Shown here: one piece after another, positions 12,004 through 24,779 of the stretch
How positions within the stretch are numbered: the stretch's first letter is position 1
How the letters are laid out: every line of letters starts with the position of its first letter
Assembly: GCF_958295425.1 (NCBI RefSeq)
Contig: NC_081149.1
Coordinates: 3,547,201 to 3,611,200 of the forward strand
Length of the DNA stretch: 64,000 nucleotides
Reading direction: 5' to 3'
DNA from: Solea solea
Lineage: Eukaryota > Chordata > Actinopteri > Pleuronectiformes > Soleidae
The notes under the pieces: model-generated
What the model saw: the letters and a program-made list of their open reading frames with translations, nothing else
What the model was told of the DNA's origin: nothing
Databases searched by the model: none
Position numbers and translations under genes: made by a program

Positions 12004-13285
12004 AAGAGGAGCGGACGATAAATGAACGCCACATGAGAGGACGGAGAGAGAGAACATGACATCAGAGACAGCATGCAAACATAGAAATATGCAATGTAGA
12101 TAAATGAGACCGCTGTGGTTGGATCTATGTGTGTTTGGATAAGTAGCATCTACGGTTTGTGTGTGTGTGTGTGTGTGTGCGTGCGCCGGGACCATCTACC
12201 TCTGTGTGATGTAAGATGCACAAATGTCAACAAATGCATCATCTCTTTTGCTCTTATTTCAATTTTGTTTTTCTGTATGTGATCACACAACGACGTCCTC
12301 TTCCTGTAAAGGACTTTTTTGTCTTTTTTTCCTTGTTTTCTGACGTTGTTCTGACACGTGTTTGACTTCACAACGACATTGTCACTGTTGTGTAGACAGT
12401 AATTGTGTCGACTGTTTTAACGCCTTGATGTTCTCACCTTCTGCGCCCTCGATTCAAAAGTAATGGAGAACTTGTAGCTTCAATCAGAATAAAATAGAAT
12501 ATAATAAGAGCTGCTTCAAAATGCATACATTTAGTTTTATAAAGAAGTTCTCTATCATGATTTTTCTAAGGCTAAACTATATGGATTTTGCTTTGGTGAA
12601 AAGTTTCTGTCACTTTTTTTATGGAAAACACGGGAATGCTGGAGGTGAGAGCAATAAATGAGGTGATTTTATATTTGATTTTGGTCATTTGGGAAGTAAA
12701 CTCTTGTTTAGTTTCTTGGGAGGGGGAGTTGGGTTTAGTGTCATATATCTGTAAACTAATGAAGCTGAAGCCAGAAACTGATTAGCCTAGCTTAGCATTT
12801 CAGGAGTTTCTAGCTTGACATTCCCTGGACTCTAAGATGAGTCTGTTGGACACTTTCATGAACAAATGACTTCCTACATTTGTGTTAACAAGAGCGTGTT
12901 GGGCTCTAAAGTGATGTTGGAATGCACATGATTGGATATATCCCCCCCAAACTCCTCCCTGCCTGATGCTAAGCTAACGTAATGTAGCACCTTCTGGCTG
13001 TAGCTTCTCATTTGACCCATTCCTCCCTATAATGTTGTTATATCCTGTGAACCCTGAGTGAGCCAGATTCAGGGCCATGCTGGGTTTGGTTGTTCCTGTT
13101 CCAGCCTGGTCACAATGTGTCAGGTACAAATGAGTGTCAACCTGAAGTCTCACGATATATTCACAGTAGAACACAATCATCATAAAGACATGCACACTAA
13201 GCACACACACAACAACACATATAGATGTGAACACACACAGTTCAACCCCCCAAACTGAATCATTCTCATGTTATCACCATTCCAT

Positions 13286-13322
13286 CCTCTCCTCCTCCTC
13301 CTCCTCCTCCTCCTCCTCCTCC
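13286..13322. repeat. (CTC)n microsatellite
   Basis: About twelve CTC triplets in a CT-rich region between the candidate Kv3 terminal exons. Confidence 0.9.
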
Positions 13323-13889
13323 ACCACCTCTCCCTTTCCACTGTCGTCTTGGTGTGAGTGCGTCTGTCACTTACCTGAAAGCCACTGCTGACCGGTTGCT
13401 TTTGTCATGATGATGATGTACATATGTAAAGTTTGCATTGTAGATGAATCTGCATGGGTCTCTGACGCAAGCAATAAGGATACCACTAATGTGAGGAGGT
13501 TTGATAGGTTTAATGACTGTGTATATACTGTTTAGATGACTAAAGGTGTGTATGGATGTATGTGTTTAGAAGCATACATATGCACTAACAAAGCATGCAG
13601 GACAAAAAAAATCCTCACCTCTTTGGATGCAAGAGGAGGTGGGACAGGCTGACATTATGCATGCGAAAATGCTATGATGCTACTGGTCAAGAATGACCAA
13701 GTTAGGTACTGTAACTGGGCCGGGCGGGGGTGGGAAAGTTTATTTTTGCAGGACGGGGAGGGGTTACATTTCTGATAGGTCTTGTATAGCTGCTTTCTTA
13801 TTGATCTTAAGAGACTTATGATAAGAGAAACATATTAACAATCGTAGCGTATGATTTATTTTCCTTTTTTTTTGCTTCTCTTTCCACAG

Positions 13890-13954
13890 AGAACTGTTCT
13901 GAAAGCCCCGCGCTTATCAGATATATGCAAAAAGAAGCAGTAACTGTGAACTAA
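13890..13954 (+). CDS. Kv3 (KCNC) potassium channel, alternative C-terminal exon B
   Basis: A strong acceptor (TTTTTTTTTGCTTCTCTTTCCACAG, ending 13889) precedes a short coding exon that, with the carried G, reads ENCSESPALIRYMQKEAVTV plus N and stops at TAA 13952-13954. From family knowledge, mammalian KCNC1 (Kv3.1b) ends in a tail of the same length with the same ESP...YM..EAV.V skeleton. This is therefore the Kv3.1b-like tail, cytoplasmic and a known site of modulation and targeting in Kv3.1. The phase is identical to exon A at 8598, and the two lie 5 kb apart on the same strand. A 3' UTR follows, perhaps to the AATAAA at 15385-15390. KCNC1, KCNC2 and KCNC3 cannot be told apart from tails alone. 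Confidence 0.8.
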
Positions 13955-16900
13955 TGCTAACAAATGAAAAGTCAAATCAAATCCAGCTTCTTCCGTCATT
14001 GTCTCAACACCTCTTCTACAAGAGGAGAGAGCCTTCTCCTCACAAGAGAGCCCCCACCATCATTTTCATCCTTCACTTTCTGCCCACGTCATGTTCCCGT
14101 ATGTCCCGTCACATGAACCACAACAAGCTAAAAAGCACCTCTGCTGAATGTCGGATTCAATGCAACCTCCCACAAAGCCGGAACCATAAAAGTAGCCGCC
14201 GCCGTCGTCGTCTTGTGGGTTCACGGTAAATCCTTCTAATATGGATATGACCTCTATTAGAGCAGAGACTGTATGACTCCAGTAGTTCTTGACCACGCTA
14301 CAGTATCTCAGTTGTCTGCAGTCAAGACTCCCAAATCACCAGCATTAACACCATAAACAACCCATAATGCATTGCTCTGTGAGAACTCAGAGGCTCACAG
14401 AACCTTCTGACCGCACTACAGGCGAAACAGAGCACGAGCCAATATTTATAAAATACCTGCAGGAGACGAGTTTCTCACAGGTTTATCATCACAACTTCCT
14501 GTTTGTTGTTTTTAGAAAGTCTTGACGCTGATTATATGAAAGGAAGCGTAGGTATGTAGACTCTAATTTGGTCACATGACAATACATTTCAGGATTTCTT
14601 CTTCTTCTTCCAATGAGTTCCTGCAGGCTGTACACTGAGAGGTGCAATGCTGCCCTCTACAGTTCAAAGTTCCCCATCACGTTTTGAAGTCTGAAATCAA
14701 AGTTCGAACTTTGAGTCAGCAGTTAAATCTCTGGCCTGACGACAGATAATCTTTATGAACACAGAGTCGTTATAGACGCACCGCTGTCTTTGAAGAAGTT
14801 GCACTGAATTCCCAGAGTTCCACACTGCAGAGTCCGTTTTTTTCCTTTCCATCCATTCACAACTCAGGTATCTCTTTCTCGGTCTGTCCTTCTGTGCCCC
14901 AGTGTCCTCAGAGATGAACTGTATGTCACTGTCTCCTCTCTTCTCTGTGTTCTGTGGCCCCTCCATGTAGAAATACTGTTTTGCTTTCTTTGTCCAAATG
15001 TGCTTCCTGGTTCCCTCTTGTGTCATCCAGTTGTCTTTCCACCCCTTTCCCAAAAAACTGCATCCCTCTTTCGGAGATTTTATCCCCCTCAACACATTGT
15101 CCATCCCCCAAGTCTCTCTTAGCAAAACCAAAAAAGGAACTGAATGGAATTGGAACACCTTTTGACCAGATTAAAAGAATATGTAAAGGTGTGCACTGGC
15201 CTATCACTGGATTTCACCTGGAAGGAAGACAGGAATGGACATAAATTAAGACTGGAGTGACGTGTAGATGGGAGGAGGGGAAAGTGTGCTGTAAATGTGA
15301 TGTGTTCTGAATGGACTGTCAGCCGAGCAGCGTCAGAGGGAGGAAATGTGGTGATGGTGATGATGAGGAGGAGGAGGAGGAAGAAATAAAGAAGCAAAAA
15401 AATCGCTTCTCCATGTAAGAATGTGTACCTCACTGTTGTTCCTGTGCACTGTTTGCTTCTGTGTCGTCTTCTCTCACCTGTGTGTGCTTTCTGTGTTGGT
15501 GTGACATTCTTTTGTTTTATGTTTGTGTGTTTTTTTGTGTGTGTGTCATGTGCTGCACTTTATTTCCGTACTTATTCTTTCACGTAGCGTTTGTGTGCAC
15601 CACACCTGGGTCAAACAGCCTGCACCGACACCATCTCCACACGGCTTGTTTTATCCCACACAGGTGCAAAGGGAACTTAACACACAAGTGCACCGGAATG
15701 AGATTAATCACAAAATGACCTTGTCTGTCTGATGATTATTAAAGTGGGATGGAACAAACAAAGAAAAAAAAGGATACAAATGGTTGTTATTTGGCCAAGG
15801 TCTGGTGTGTACATGTGCAGAACACACCAACTGAGATGTTTGTGTCTCAGCTCTTGGTCTGGATTTCAGCCCAGTCCTGGTTGGCTGCAGTCCTCTGGTT
15901 CCAACTTTGATCCCTGACCTTGAGGTCTCATGGTCCCATCAATTCCAGAGTTTCTTATCCAAAATGACCATGTGTTGTATCAGAGGACTGAGTATCAGAG
16001 GACTCCAGGAAAGAGAGAGAGAGAGTTAAACGTTCAATGTGTTTGGTGTATTTGCATGTGGACAGGGCTGGGGGAGCTTTTTTACTGATTTATTTCATTT
16101 ATTTTTCTTCAGTGCTGTAAATACAGAACTTCACCTTATAAACACAGGTGGATGAATCCATCTATGCAGATGACATTCTTGTAAAAATCTGCACCAGACC
16201 TGGATGTTACTAAGGCTACATCCATACCACTACATTTCCATTCGAAAAATGACCTTTCAGGTACGCAGTGTCATCGCATGCAGGTGTAAACAGGAAGTTG
16301 GTTCTCACCTCTGCATTTGTTAGTTTAGTTTTATTTGATGAAAAGTTGAAAAGGAGAAACTGAAACTCAAAGGGCCTTAATTTAATGATCTAAAGTGCAT
16401 TCGGGCTCATTTTGCTGGTCACTTGCTGTGCAATCTCGCTTCAAAAGGGGTTTCATTTAGTGTCTGCATTATTTGTAGGTGTGTTTTGAGCCTAACATCA
16501 ATTAAGCCAATCAGAATTATCTCCTGTCATTCTCTTCTTGATCCTGCTCGTACTCCGGGAGTGACAGGATCAAGAATTAAAAAAAGAGAGAAAAAGAAAC
16601 GTGCAAAAGTAAGGTTCTAAGTTAAGAAGCACCAGAAGTTGATCGTCTCAAATGTGGCTCTGATGCAAATTATTGCTGTCACTTTCCAGATGAGATATAG
16701 TGTCTGCGCTAATGTGTGAGACACTCGGCTTGTTATTTCGATTTTCAGCAGCACTAGGAGCTTTCTCTCATGCAGGAGAGGGACAGACAGAACCACACCA
16801 GCAGCTCAGAGTCCCAGAACCTCATCGTTTAGCTCTGATCCTGCGTAAAGGCGGCACATCCCTGGCACATCCTACGCTAATGAGCAGGCCCTCGTGGTCC

Positions 16901-18158
16901 TTCGTCAGCGGACCCTCTGCCGTCTATCGATCCTCTGTCCCATCAACTTAGACATCTAATGCGTTGTTTAGATAAGTATGGAAATACTACGCCATTGACT
17001 TTACACCAGGCATTTGTTGGTCAATGGTGCAGTAGCTTTCTGCTACCTCAAGTTAGCAATGCGCCGACCACACCTCATTTTAAGACCAAACCGATTGCAC
17101 TGTGCTGTGCTCCGCTCTGTGCCAGGTGTAAGAGAGCTGTTTATTCACAGCCGAGATAAGAACCAATCATAAGTGTGACTGCACGTGTCAGCGTCTCATT
17201 ACGACAAGTGCAAACAAACATGGAGTCGTTTGGATGTAGCCTTAACCCAGTCTCTGAAATACTAATGCATTTTTTTTTTGTTTTGTTTTTTAAATAGTGT
17301 TAGCACCTAAAATGTTCTCATTAAATATCGTGTACACATTTTAATCACTAGGAGCATGGTGTGTAGCAAACAAAAGTCATCTTTCCCACTTCATGTCCTG
17401 AATAAATTCTCTTTTCTTTTTCCCTTTCAGTGCTGAGTTTCTAACCAGCCGCCCCCCTCCTCCTCCTTCTCCTCCTCCTCCTCCTCCCCCAAAAAAGAAG
17501 ACGAGAGGTGGAAATCATCACCATCGATGACTGAGCCAGAGAAAGTGATTGTGGTCACATGCACGCCATTCCAACATGGAGCAAGTGACTGTCATAGCCA
17601 TCTACAGTCTGGATGCTCATATCCAGCCTCTGTTTCCACACGTCCTGGCTCCCCCTTGTGTTTATTTAGCAACGTTGCATGCACAGCTGCTGATTTTAAG
17701 TGATGCACCATTATTTTGGCGCTCAAAGCACTATGCAAGGTGAGGGGCGGTCTGTCATGATGTCGCACGGCTCTGGCAGAGCGTGATCCAGCGCCGCTGC
17801 TGGCCTCCAGAATCCTGCTAATCTCTGCTGAACCACACACGGGACCTCGACAAGCCGGTGGGAATCAGCTCATACATATCAGAAAACATCAGCCATATCA
17901 CGTGTGTTTGAAGACATCGACTGGACACCATCTGTGAGACAACCGGCATTCTGAGACTGAGATAGAAATGCCCAGGTCTCCGTGGACAAGAGTCCGTTTA
18001 AATGTGTTACCCAAAGACGGACACGCGGACGGACGTCCCAGTTGGGTTGAACAGAAATCCTCAGAGACACTAAACTGGCCACAGCATCTGCTTTTTTTTA
18101 AAAGAGGTTTCCTTGAAAGGAAGATGAAATGCAATTGAGCCTCTCTTTCTCTCCCTCC

Positions 18159-18164
<6 letters not shown>

Positions 18165-18191
<27 letters not shown>
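18165..18191. repeat. (TC)n microsatellite
   Basis: A run of about thirteen TC dinucleotides, followed after 60 bases by five CTG repeats. Confidence 0.9.
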
Positions 18192-18195
<4 letters not shown>

Positions 18196-19279
18196 GCTGG
18201 AGTCTTGACGGTGTCTTGACCCACCCCCTCACCACCCCCCTGCATTGCTGCTGCTGCTGCTGCTGCCGGCCTTCTTTAGCAAATCTGCATGGCATGAAAC
18301 CAATAAAAACCCCGAGAAAGACGCTCAATGACACAATGGATGGATTATATAAGGGGAGGCAGGGAGTGTCTAAGAGAAAGAGACTATATTTCTTTTCTTT
18401 TTTTCCAGCCACCAAGCAATGTCAATGCAAAGTCATCATCATCCTCATCGTAATTCAAACTACTCTTTAACCTCCCCCGAAACTGGCTGCTAAAATGTGG
18501 ACAAAACAGCATCTCCTGCAGCAAACTGCTCCGTGTGAAGGTTTGACCGATTCGGAGGAGCTCCCTCCTTCCCCGAGAGAAAGAGGGAGAGGGGGGGAGG
18601 AGATTCTGCAGACCATACACTCAATACCTCTGGGGATGGGGGCCAGAAGATGCAGGCTTTTTAAAGTAAAGCAGGTATTCAGCAGCAGCGGGAGAACACC
18701 TCTGAGAAACTCTTCTATGGACAAAAAAAGAAAAAAAAGAGAAAAAAGGCAATGATTGCAAATTAGAAATGCATTTTTATGACATTGTTTACCAGCATGA
18801 ATATTCTGCATGACCTCTGCAAGCCATTCTGATCTCCCCCAAGATAAACAGGGCTAGAAATTGATCATTTAAATGTGGAAATCTTAACAAAATGATGTTA
18901 AATGCAAAAGAGTTAAAAAAAAAAAAAAAAAAAAAGACATGACATTTGAAAAACATTTTCTAAATTTTGGTTTTTGACAATTCAGTACATTTCATTAACG
19001 ATAAAAAAGGGGGTTGCAGCATCACCCCTGTTGTGTGTTTGTATGTTTGTTTGTTTGTTTGTTTGAGGACTGACAGCCCAGCTCCCCAAACACCCATCAG
19101 GACTCCTCCCACATTCTGCAAGTATTTATTATGTTACTACAAGTTTGTCTGCGTCTATGATTACCTCAACTCCTCACCTGACACCTGCTACTCTGCTTCC
19201 TCTTCTTCCTCCTCCACTCTTCCCTCCTCTACTTTGTTTTGTAGCCTTTTACCAGAACCATGACTTTCTCTGATGGCAG

Positions 19280-19280
<1 letters not shown>

Positions 19281-19313
<33 letters not shown>
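19281..19313. repeat. (TG)n microsatellite
   Basis: An uninterrupted run of sixteen TG units. Confidence 0.95.
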
Positions 19314-19315
<2 letters not shown>

Positions 19316-22300
19316 CTGAGCCACCATCTGAACCAGGACTATCACACTGATCTCGCCTCACCCCATCACATATACTTGAAATGAAAATCCTTGATCTGAA
19401 GTTGTCTGACGGCGGGGGAAACAAGATGGCTGCCTCACCATCCCGGGTTGTTTTGAGAGATTCACCTGAGACAGAAAAGTCCTCCTTCATCATTATGCAG
19501 CGCGTGGTTTACGGTGCATTGATGTAAATAATCGGAACAACTTTCTTTAATATCAATCAGTTTCAAAATGAATGGAAAGGTCAATTATCACTCTTGAAAA
19601 ACAGCTTAAATAAGATTTCAATGATGGTTACATTAGACTGCCGGCGTTCCTGTAGCAACAAACTAAATCTGTGTTTTATGTAGCTGCCCCTGAAGTATGT
19701 GAAGTTACCACAGATACCAAAGTCAAAATCAAAGTAAAAGGCAATCTTTATTCTTTCAACTCTTCCAAATTAAATGTTTTCTGAGAAGAAGAACATGAGG
19801 CCTCCTCGATTTCTCTGTTTTCCCCTCATGAAAGTGTAACATGAGGCGTCTGCAAACGTGTGCTCCAGTAGTTTCCTCATGATGTAGCTTTGCCAAAGAA
19901 TGCAACAAGCCCATAATATGTATGAGCACTTTCCTATTAATCATCACTGTCTCTTCATGTTGAATGATGGACTGATGACTTATTAATGTGCTCTGAGTTA
20001 GCTGTAATGTAGCCACAGCAGCGCTAAGGAGAAGGCTCGCTGGTGTTAGCTTCACTGGAACGATCACCTCATAATATGAGAATCTCGCTGCTAGTACCAG
20101 ATCTATTACTATCCCCAAAACTGCTGGCTTATGATAACTAGTAACTAGTAACTAGTAACTAGCAAGGCCAAAACAACTCAAACCAAACATGTTTAGTTGT
20201 GATGACATGAAATCTGATCTTGTTTACACATGAAAAAACCTTTCTGTGCGATTCACCCAGGATTCCAGGCAGCCATCTTGGCTCTAGGTTTGTAAATAGT
20301 GTTGACCAGTGGTTGTCGGGGACAACGGAAGCTTCTGAAGGTGCTGTCTGGCTGTGATGACATCACATGTTTCACAAACTGGAGAAAGATCTTCGACAGA
20401 TGACTTCATAGCATTTGTTGATTTCTTCTCTTGTGAGCGTTGATGATTGTGTGTCTGTGTGTGTGAGTGTGTGTGTGTGTGAGTGTGTATTGGACATTAT
20501 GTTAGTGCGACCATGCAGGACCGTTCTGTGAGCGTGTGTCGGCATGAACGGACCACTGAACCGATCATGGCGTCATCCATGTTTCCCTATAATGTGACAG
20601 CTCATCGCTTTTCTACTGTTTCAAAGTCAGACTGCTGTCTGTTCAGGACTTCTTCACTCATTGTGTCCAAGGCCATGCAAGTGTTTGAAAATCACACAGT
20701 GTTGTATTTGAAATGAAGATTAACTGTAGCATTTACACTGGACTGAAACTTGAGCAGCCTCTTCTGAAACAAAGACGTTCAAACGCCCACAGCCCACGTG
20801 TGACATTTGCTTTGCACACAGAGGGTTCAAACAAGGTTGTTATTTGATATCAATCCACTTTCACAAAAAGCATGTTTCCATTTTAATGGTGATTTCATCA
20901 CACGGTCAATAATCCCTAACTAATCAGAAACAAATCTAAACCAGAGAACAGCCGAACTCAGGAATGCTGTGCACTGTATCAGAGAGGAAGTCATGTATGT
21001 TTATAATCATCATGTCCTACTGCTTCCAGGATGTTATATTTCTTGTGTGAGAAATGTCAAAAAGAAAGAAACTGCTTTAGTTTCCTGCCTTTGTTTTTTG
21101 TATGTGTTGGTTTACGTGTGTTTGTTATACATCGAAACAAATGCAAGATCATCAAGACTCATCAGTAAATGATGCAGTGAACTTAGAGAGCATGCACCAG
21201 ACAGACCGAGCCCAGCACTGTCATCATTCAAACTATAATGATGATCACATCCACAATATAGCCAGAACCTGTCAAAAATCCCTCTGATATAGTTGATTAT
21301 TGATCATCTGCAAAGTGAATTCCATTTTTCAAAGCAAACAGCAGGATGCTCAGAAGCGGAGGTGGAGCTGATGCTCGTGTTACTGGTAGCTCCGATGTTT
21401 GAGAACACTCAGGTAGACAAAGTCCCTGCTTCACCCTCCAGCCTCCACATCATGTGTTGTGTCATGTGTTCATCCAGCTCAGTCAAATCACAACAACATG
21501 AGGACAACAAGTGATTGTTGAACAGTTTTGGAAAAACCTTGAATATTTAGCTGCAGTAAAGCTGTGTTAGAGCAATAATGAAAGAAGCTCTTTTTAAACG
21601 TCCCTGCTTGTGGTTGAGTGTGAGTGTGTGTGTGTGTGTGTGCGTGTGTGTGCCACCCCAACTTTACTCAAAACCTTAACCTGACGAGCAAACATATCAG
21701 GACAGGATGCAGAGGGGCGACTCTGCCCGCCGTCACCCCCGCCCGCCCTCCCTTCTAATCACTCCCACCACACTTGATCTCTCTGTGATGCTGAGTGGAA
21801 AGTATTCCGGGGATCGAGGACAGAGAGCGTAAGGCGGATCACAAATGGCTGACTTCTCCACGTGTTGTACACGGTGAGATCATGGGCCAGTGATCAGAGG
21901 CCTGCTTTGGTTCGGCATCCCATGGATCCCTGATCCCTGATCCCACATCCTATTCCATTCCAAAATAATTGTCCTAGTTTCCCAGTGTTCTGTCACAGAC
22001 ATGGGTGGATGTTGACGTCCCGTGGGCCTGAGGGGCCAAAGAAACTTGGAAATCTCATCAGATTCTTTATTGAAAGTGAAGAAAAAGTAGCATAAATGAA
22101 CTGGATGATACATGGATAAACTGACTGGGGTCATACGTTGTGTGGTTGTCATGGAGACGATGACATCTTTAGCCAAAGCATAAATTGAAAATGTGATGCA
22201 ACTCTCTTAAGTTTTGTCAAAGAATTTGAGAAGCTAAGCTTTACTTTTAGCCATTAACTCGATTAGCTTCCATTGTCTGGTCGGCTAATGTAACCTAGCA

Positions 22301-22345
22301 TGTTGGCTAACCTAGAATCATGAACCAAGTGGCATCAGTGCAGCA

Positions 22346-22405
22346 TGATGGTAGCTCAGTGGAGGGTTGTGGGTTAGATTCCGCGTTCCTCCTGACAGCT
22401 GTGCC
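22346..22405 (+). mobile_element. tRNA-like SINE head fragment
   Basis: An A-box-like GGTAGCTCAGTGGAG is followed by a B-box-like GGGTTAGATTCC, the spacing of a shortened tRNA-derived promoter. No full SINE body follows. Confidence 0.5.
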
Positions 22406-22909
22406 CACAGCGTGTGAATGGTATGAACGACGTGTGAGAGAACAAGACGTGAACGTCTAAACTGCAGAAAATACACAACATTTACCATTTACAAGAGTCA
22501 TAGCTGCCATGTTGGACTCCTAAAACTCCCTCTCCTGCAGCAACCTCGTCACCTCATGATGTCTCCCTCTCTCCCGCCCTCCCTTCCACGTCCACCTTGA
22601 GTTATTCTGAGGAAGAAGCTACTTATTGCATCCCTTGTTCTTGTGTTTTTCTATCCTATTCTATTTTTTCAAGATGAATTCTAAATGCATGCGTGGGAAT
22701 CTTTAAAATGACTCCGATTGTGAATGGCCATGTGAAGGGAAACCTCTCCTCAGTTAAAAAAAGGAAATACTCTTGCCTTCCCCTCTTCCTTTCTTTGTCA
22801 GATTAGAGGACACACTGTGGGACGTACACCATGCCCCCCCCCGTAATCCATGTGTTCAAATCAATGATCATGTGCTTTCTTTTTGTTGTGCCGTGTTTCA
22901 CTCTTACAG

Positions 22910-22971
22910 TCACAGAGCGGCGCTGTGAGACGAGATCTCGGTCCCGTGGTGAATCAGACTCAGTTTCATGA
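22910..22971 (+). CDS. Candidate distal alternative Kv3 terminal exon
   Basis: The acceptor TGTTTCACTCTTACAG is strong. In the Kv3 shared phase the exon codes VTERRCETRSRSRGESDSVS and stops at TGA 22969-22971. AATAAA lies at 23188-23193, a sensible UTR length. The peptide is Arg/Ser-rich like many channel tails, but I cannot match it to a named Kv3 isoform. It could also be the last exon of another plus-strand gene or an unused site. Confidence 0.3.
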
Positions 22972-24667
22972 GTCCAATCAGTTTCCCAGAAGATTCCTAA
23001 TGCCAGTGTTAGCTTTTATTTATATATTAATAGGAATAAAAATCTCTTTTGCAAGAGTGTCCTGGCCAAGACAGACAGCAGCACATAGTGATGGGGCACA
23101 GATACAACACAGCATACTCCATTCAAAGTGAAAATAACAGAATGGAAATAGAAATCTGCAATATTGACCTCATTTTTCAACAAGAACAATAAAAGCCTCT
23201 AAGTCATTTCAAAATAAAGTCAAATATAATGAGACCAGATCCTTCAGGAGGAGGGAGACGCATATTTTCCCTATTTCAGTACAGAACCTCAGAAGTGACT
23301 TCCTGTGCAGCGTGAAGAGAAATGAAAATATGCCACATATATATATAGTATACAACACGCAGTGTACGCAGTTGTGTTTATGCACCGAAACATGTTGAAA
23401 AACGCACCCACAAATGTACTCCGAGGTCAGTTTTCTACTTTAACCAAATGGCAGATTCTGACATGAAACAGTTTGCTGACTTCTTACCTGTCTGTCTGTT
23501 CAGGTTAGTTTGCTTTTGCTGTGCCTTCTCTTACTCTTCCTCCCGATGCTGAACATCAGAACACTTGTGATGCTAAACGTCCAAACGTAACCTGTGTTCC
23601 CTGAGGCCTCATGTCAGTGGTTTTCCCAAAACACAGACCAATTGTTGGTGTACGTCCACTGGGAACAGGCAGAGGAAAAAAAGTGGTATGAAAGAGGAGA
23701 GGCTTCCCTCCATCAATGAATGGGGATTATGCTGATGCTGGAAATATCATTTTATTGTCCCTACACTGGAGAGAGGAAAAAAAAACAAAGAGTATAAAGA
23801 ACTGTATAAAATATATTTCAATGGAATGTTTATTATTTACCTTTTATATTTTTGAAAAATGTACAAGAAGAAGAAAAAAGGTGAAACTAATAATTCAACA
23901 GCATTTGTGAAATAGACTTATTTAAAAAAGAAGAAGAAAAAAACAGATCTGTTGTTAAAATGTATGAAGGTTTGACTGTGAATGCTGATTTACCTGAGCA
24001 ACTCTCCTCCTTTACTAATAGGATAAATAAAAAAACAGATCAATAGTAATAAAAAAAAAAAAAAACACACACATGCTGGGAAAAAGCAAAAAGGTAATTT
24101 AAAATCAAAAAGTCAAAAAAACTGATAAAAACATTAAAAGCTTATGCCAAAATTTTCCAATTGTGTCCGGTGCCTGTTTGTTTACTGCTTCATTTGTTTT
24201 TGGTTAGTTTGACTTACTTCATTCATTCATTGCCTATCCATACACACTGCAGCACCCCCTAGTGGACAAACACACGCAGAATCAGAAACAGACGCTGTGT
24301 TTAAAAATGCGTGTCATGTCACTGAATATCCACCAGGGGGCATCCATCACTGGTTTATATTTAAGTCTATGAGAGAATGTGTTATCATGTCATTTTTCCT
24401 GTGGTTTTGTTCCATCTTAGTTCAAGAGTCAGTGCTTCTTCAATACAGCGTGACGTCTTTAAATAATGTCCATTTACAGTCTTTCCACAAAAACATTCAT
24501 CATAAACCCGATCTTAATTGTACACACAGATTCTTTTATTGTTTTGTAATAAAACACCATTACAGTCACATAAGTGACATACATAATACAGTATATACAA
24601 TATAACCTTGTTACAGCAAACACAGTTAATATTTGGACTTTAGGACAGCGCATAGGCATAGCGACAG

Positions 24668-24779
24668 GTATATATACATATATACATATATATCTATATA
24701 CATATATATATGTATATACATATGTGCATATGTATATACATATGTACATATGTATATACATATATACATATGTATACAT
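24668..24779. repeat. TATACATA/TATGTACA low-complexity repeat
   Basis: Interrupted tetranucleotide array of TATA, CATA and TGTA units, largely self-complementary. Open frames here in both strands (Tyr/Ile/Val runs) are artefacts of the repeat. Confidence 0.9.

Larger units (their letters stand above)
13955..22909 (+). other. Kv3 3' UTR then non-coding DNA
   Basis: The first 1.4 kb is probably 3' UTR of tail B. Beyond it I see no recognised exon. A good acceptor at 17430 (TTCTTTTTCCCTTTCAG) opens onto only VLSF and a stop in Kv3 phase, so it may be a non-coding exon or chance. The stretch holds (TC)n at 18165-18191, poly-A at 18915-18936, (GT)n at 19281-19313, an ACTAGTA tetrad near 20140-20162, and CT/GT-rich patches. 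Confidence 0.4.

Noticed and set aside
17431..17550. Pro-rich reading after the acceptor at 17430 (TSRPPPPPSPPPPPPPPKKK)
   Set aside because: It requires a phase different from the Kv3 donor. In the Kv3 phase there is a stop after four codons. The Pro run is a CCT microsatellite.
19424..19527. ATGGCTGCCTCACC frame in a Kozak-like context
   Set aside because: Only 32 codons or so, no donor at a sensible place and no recognisable peptide; it may simply be a YY1-like motif.
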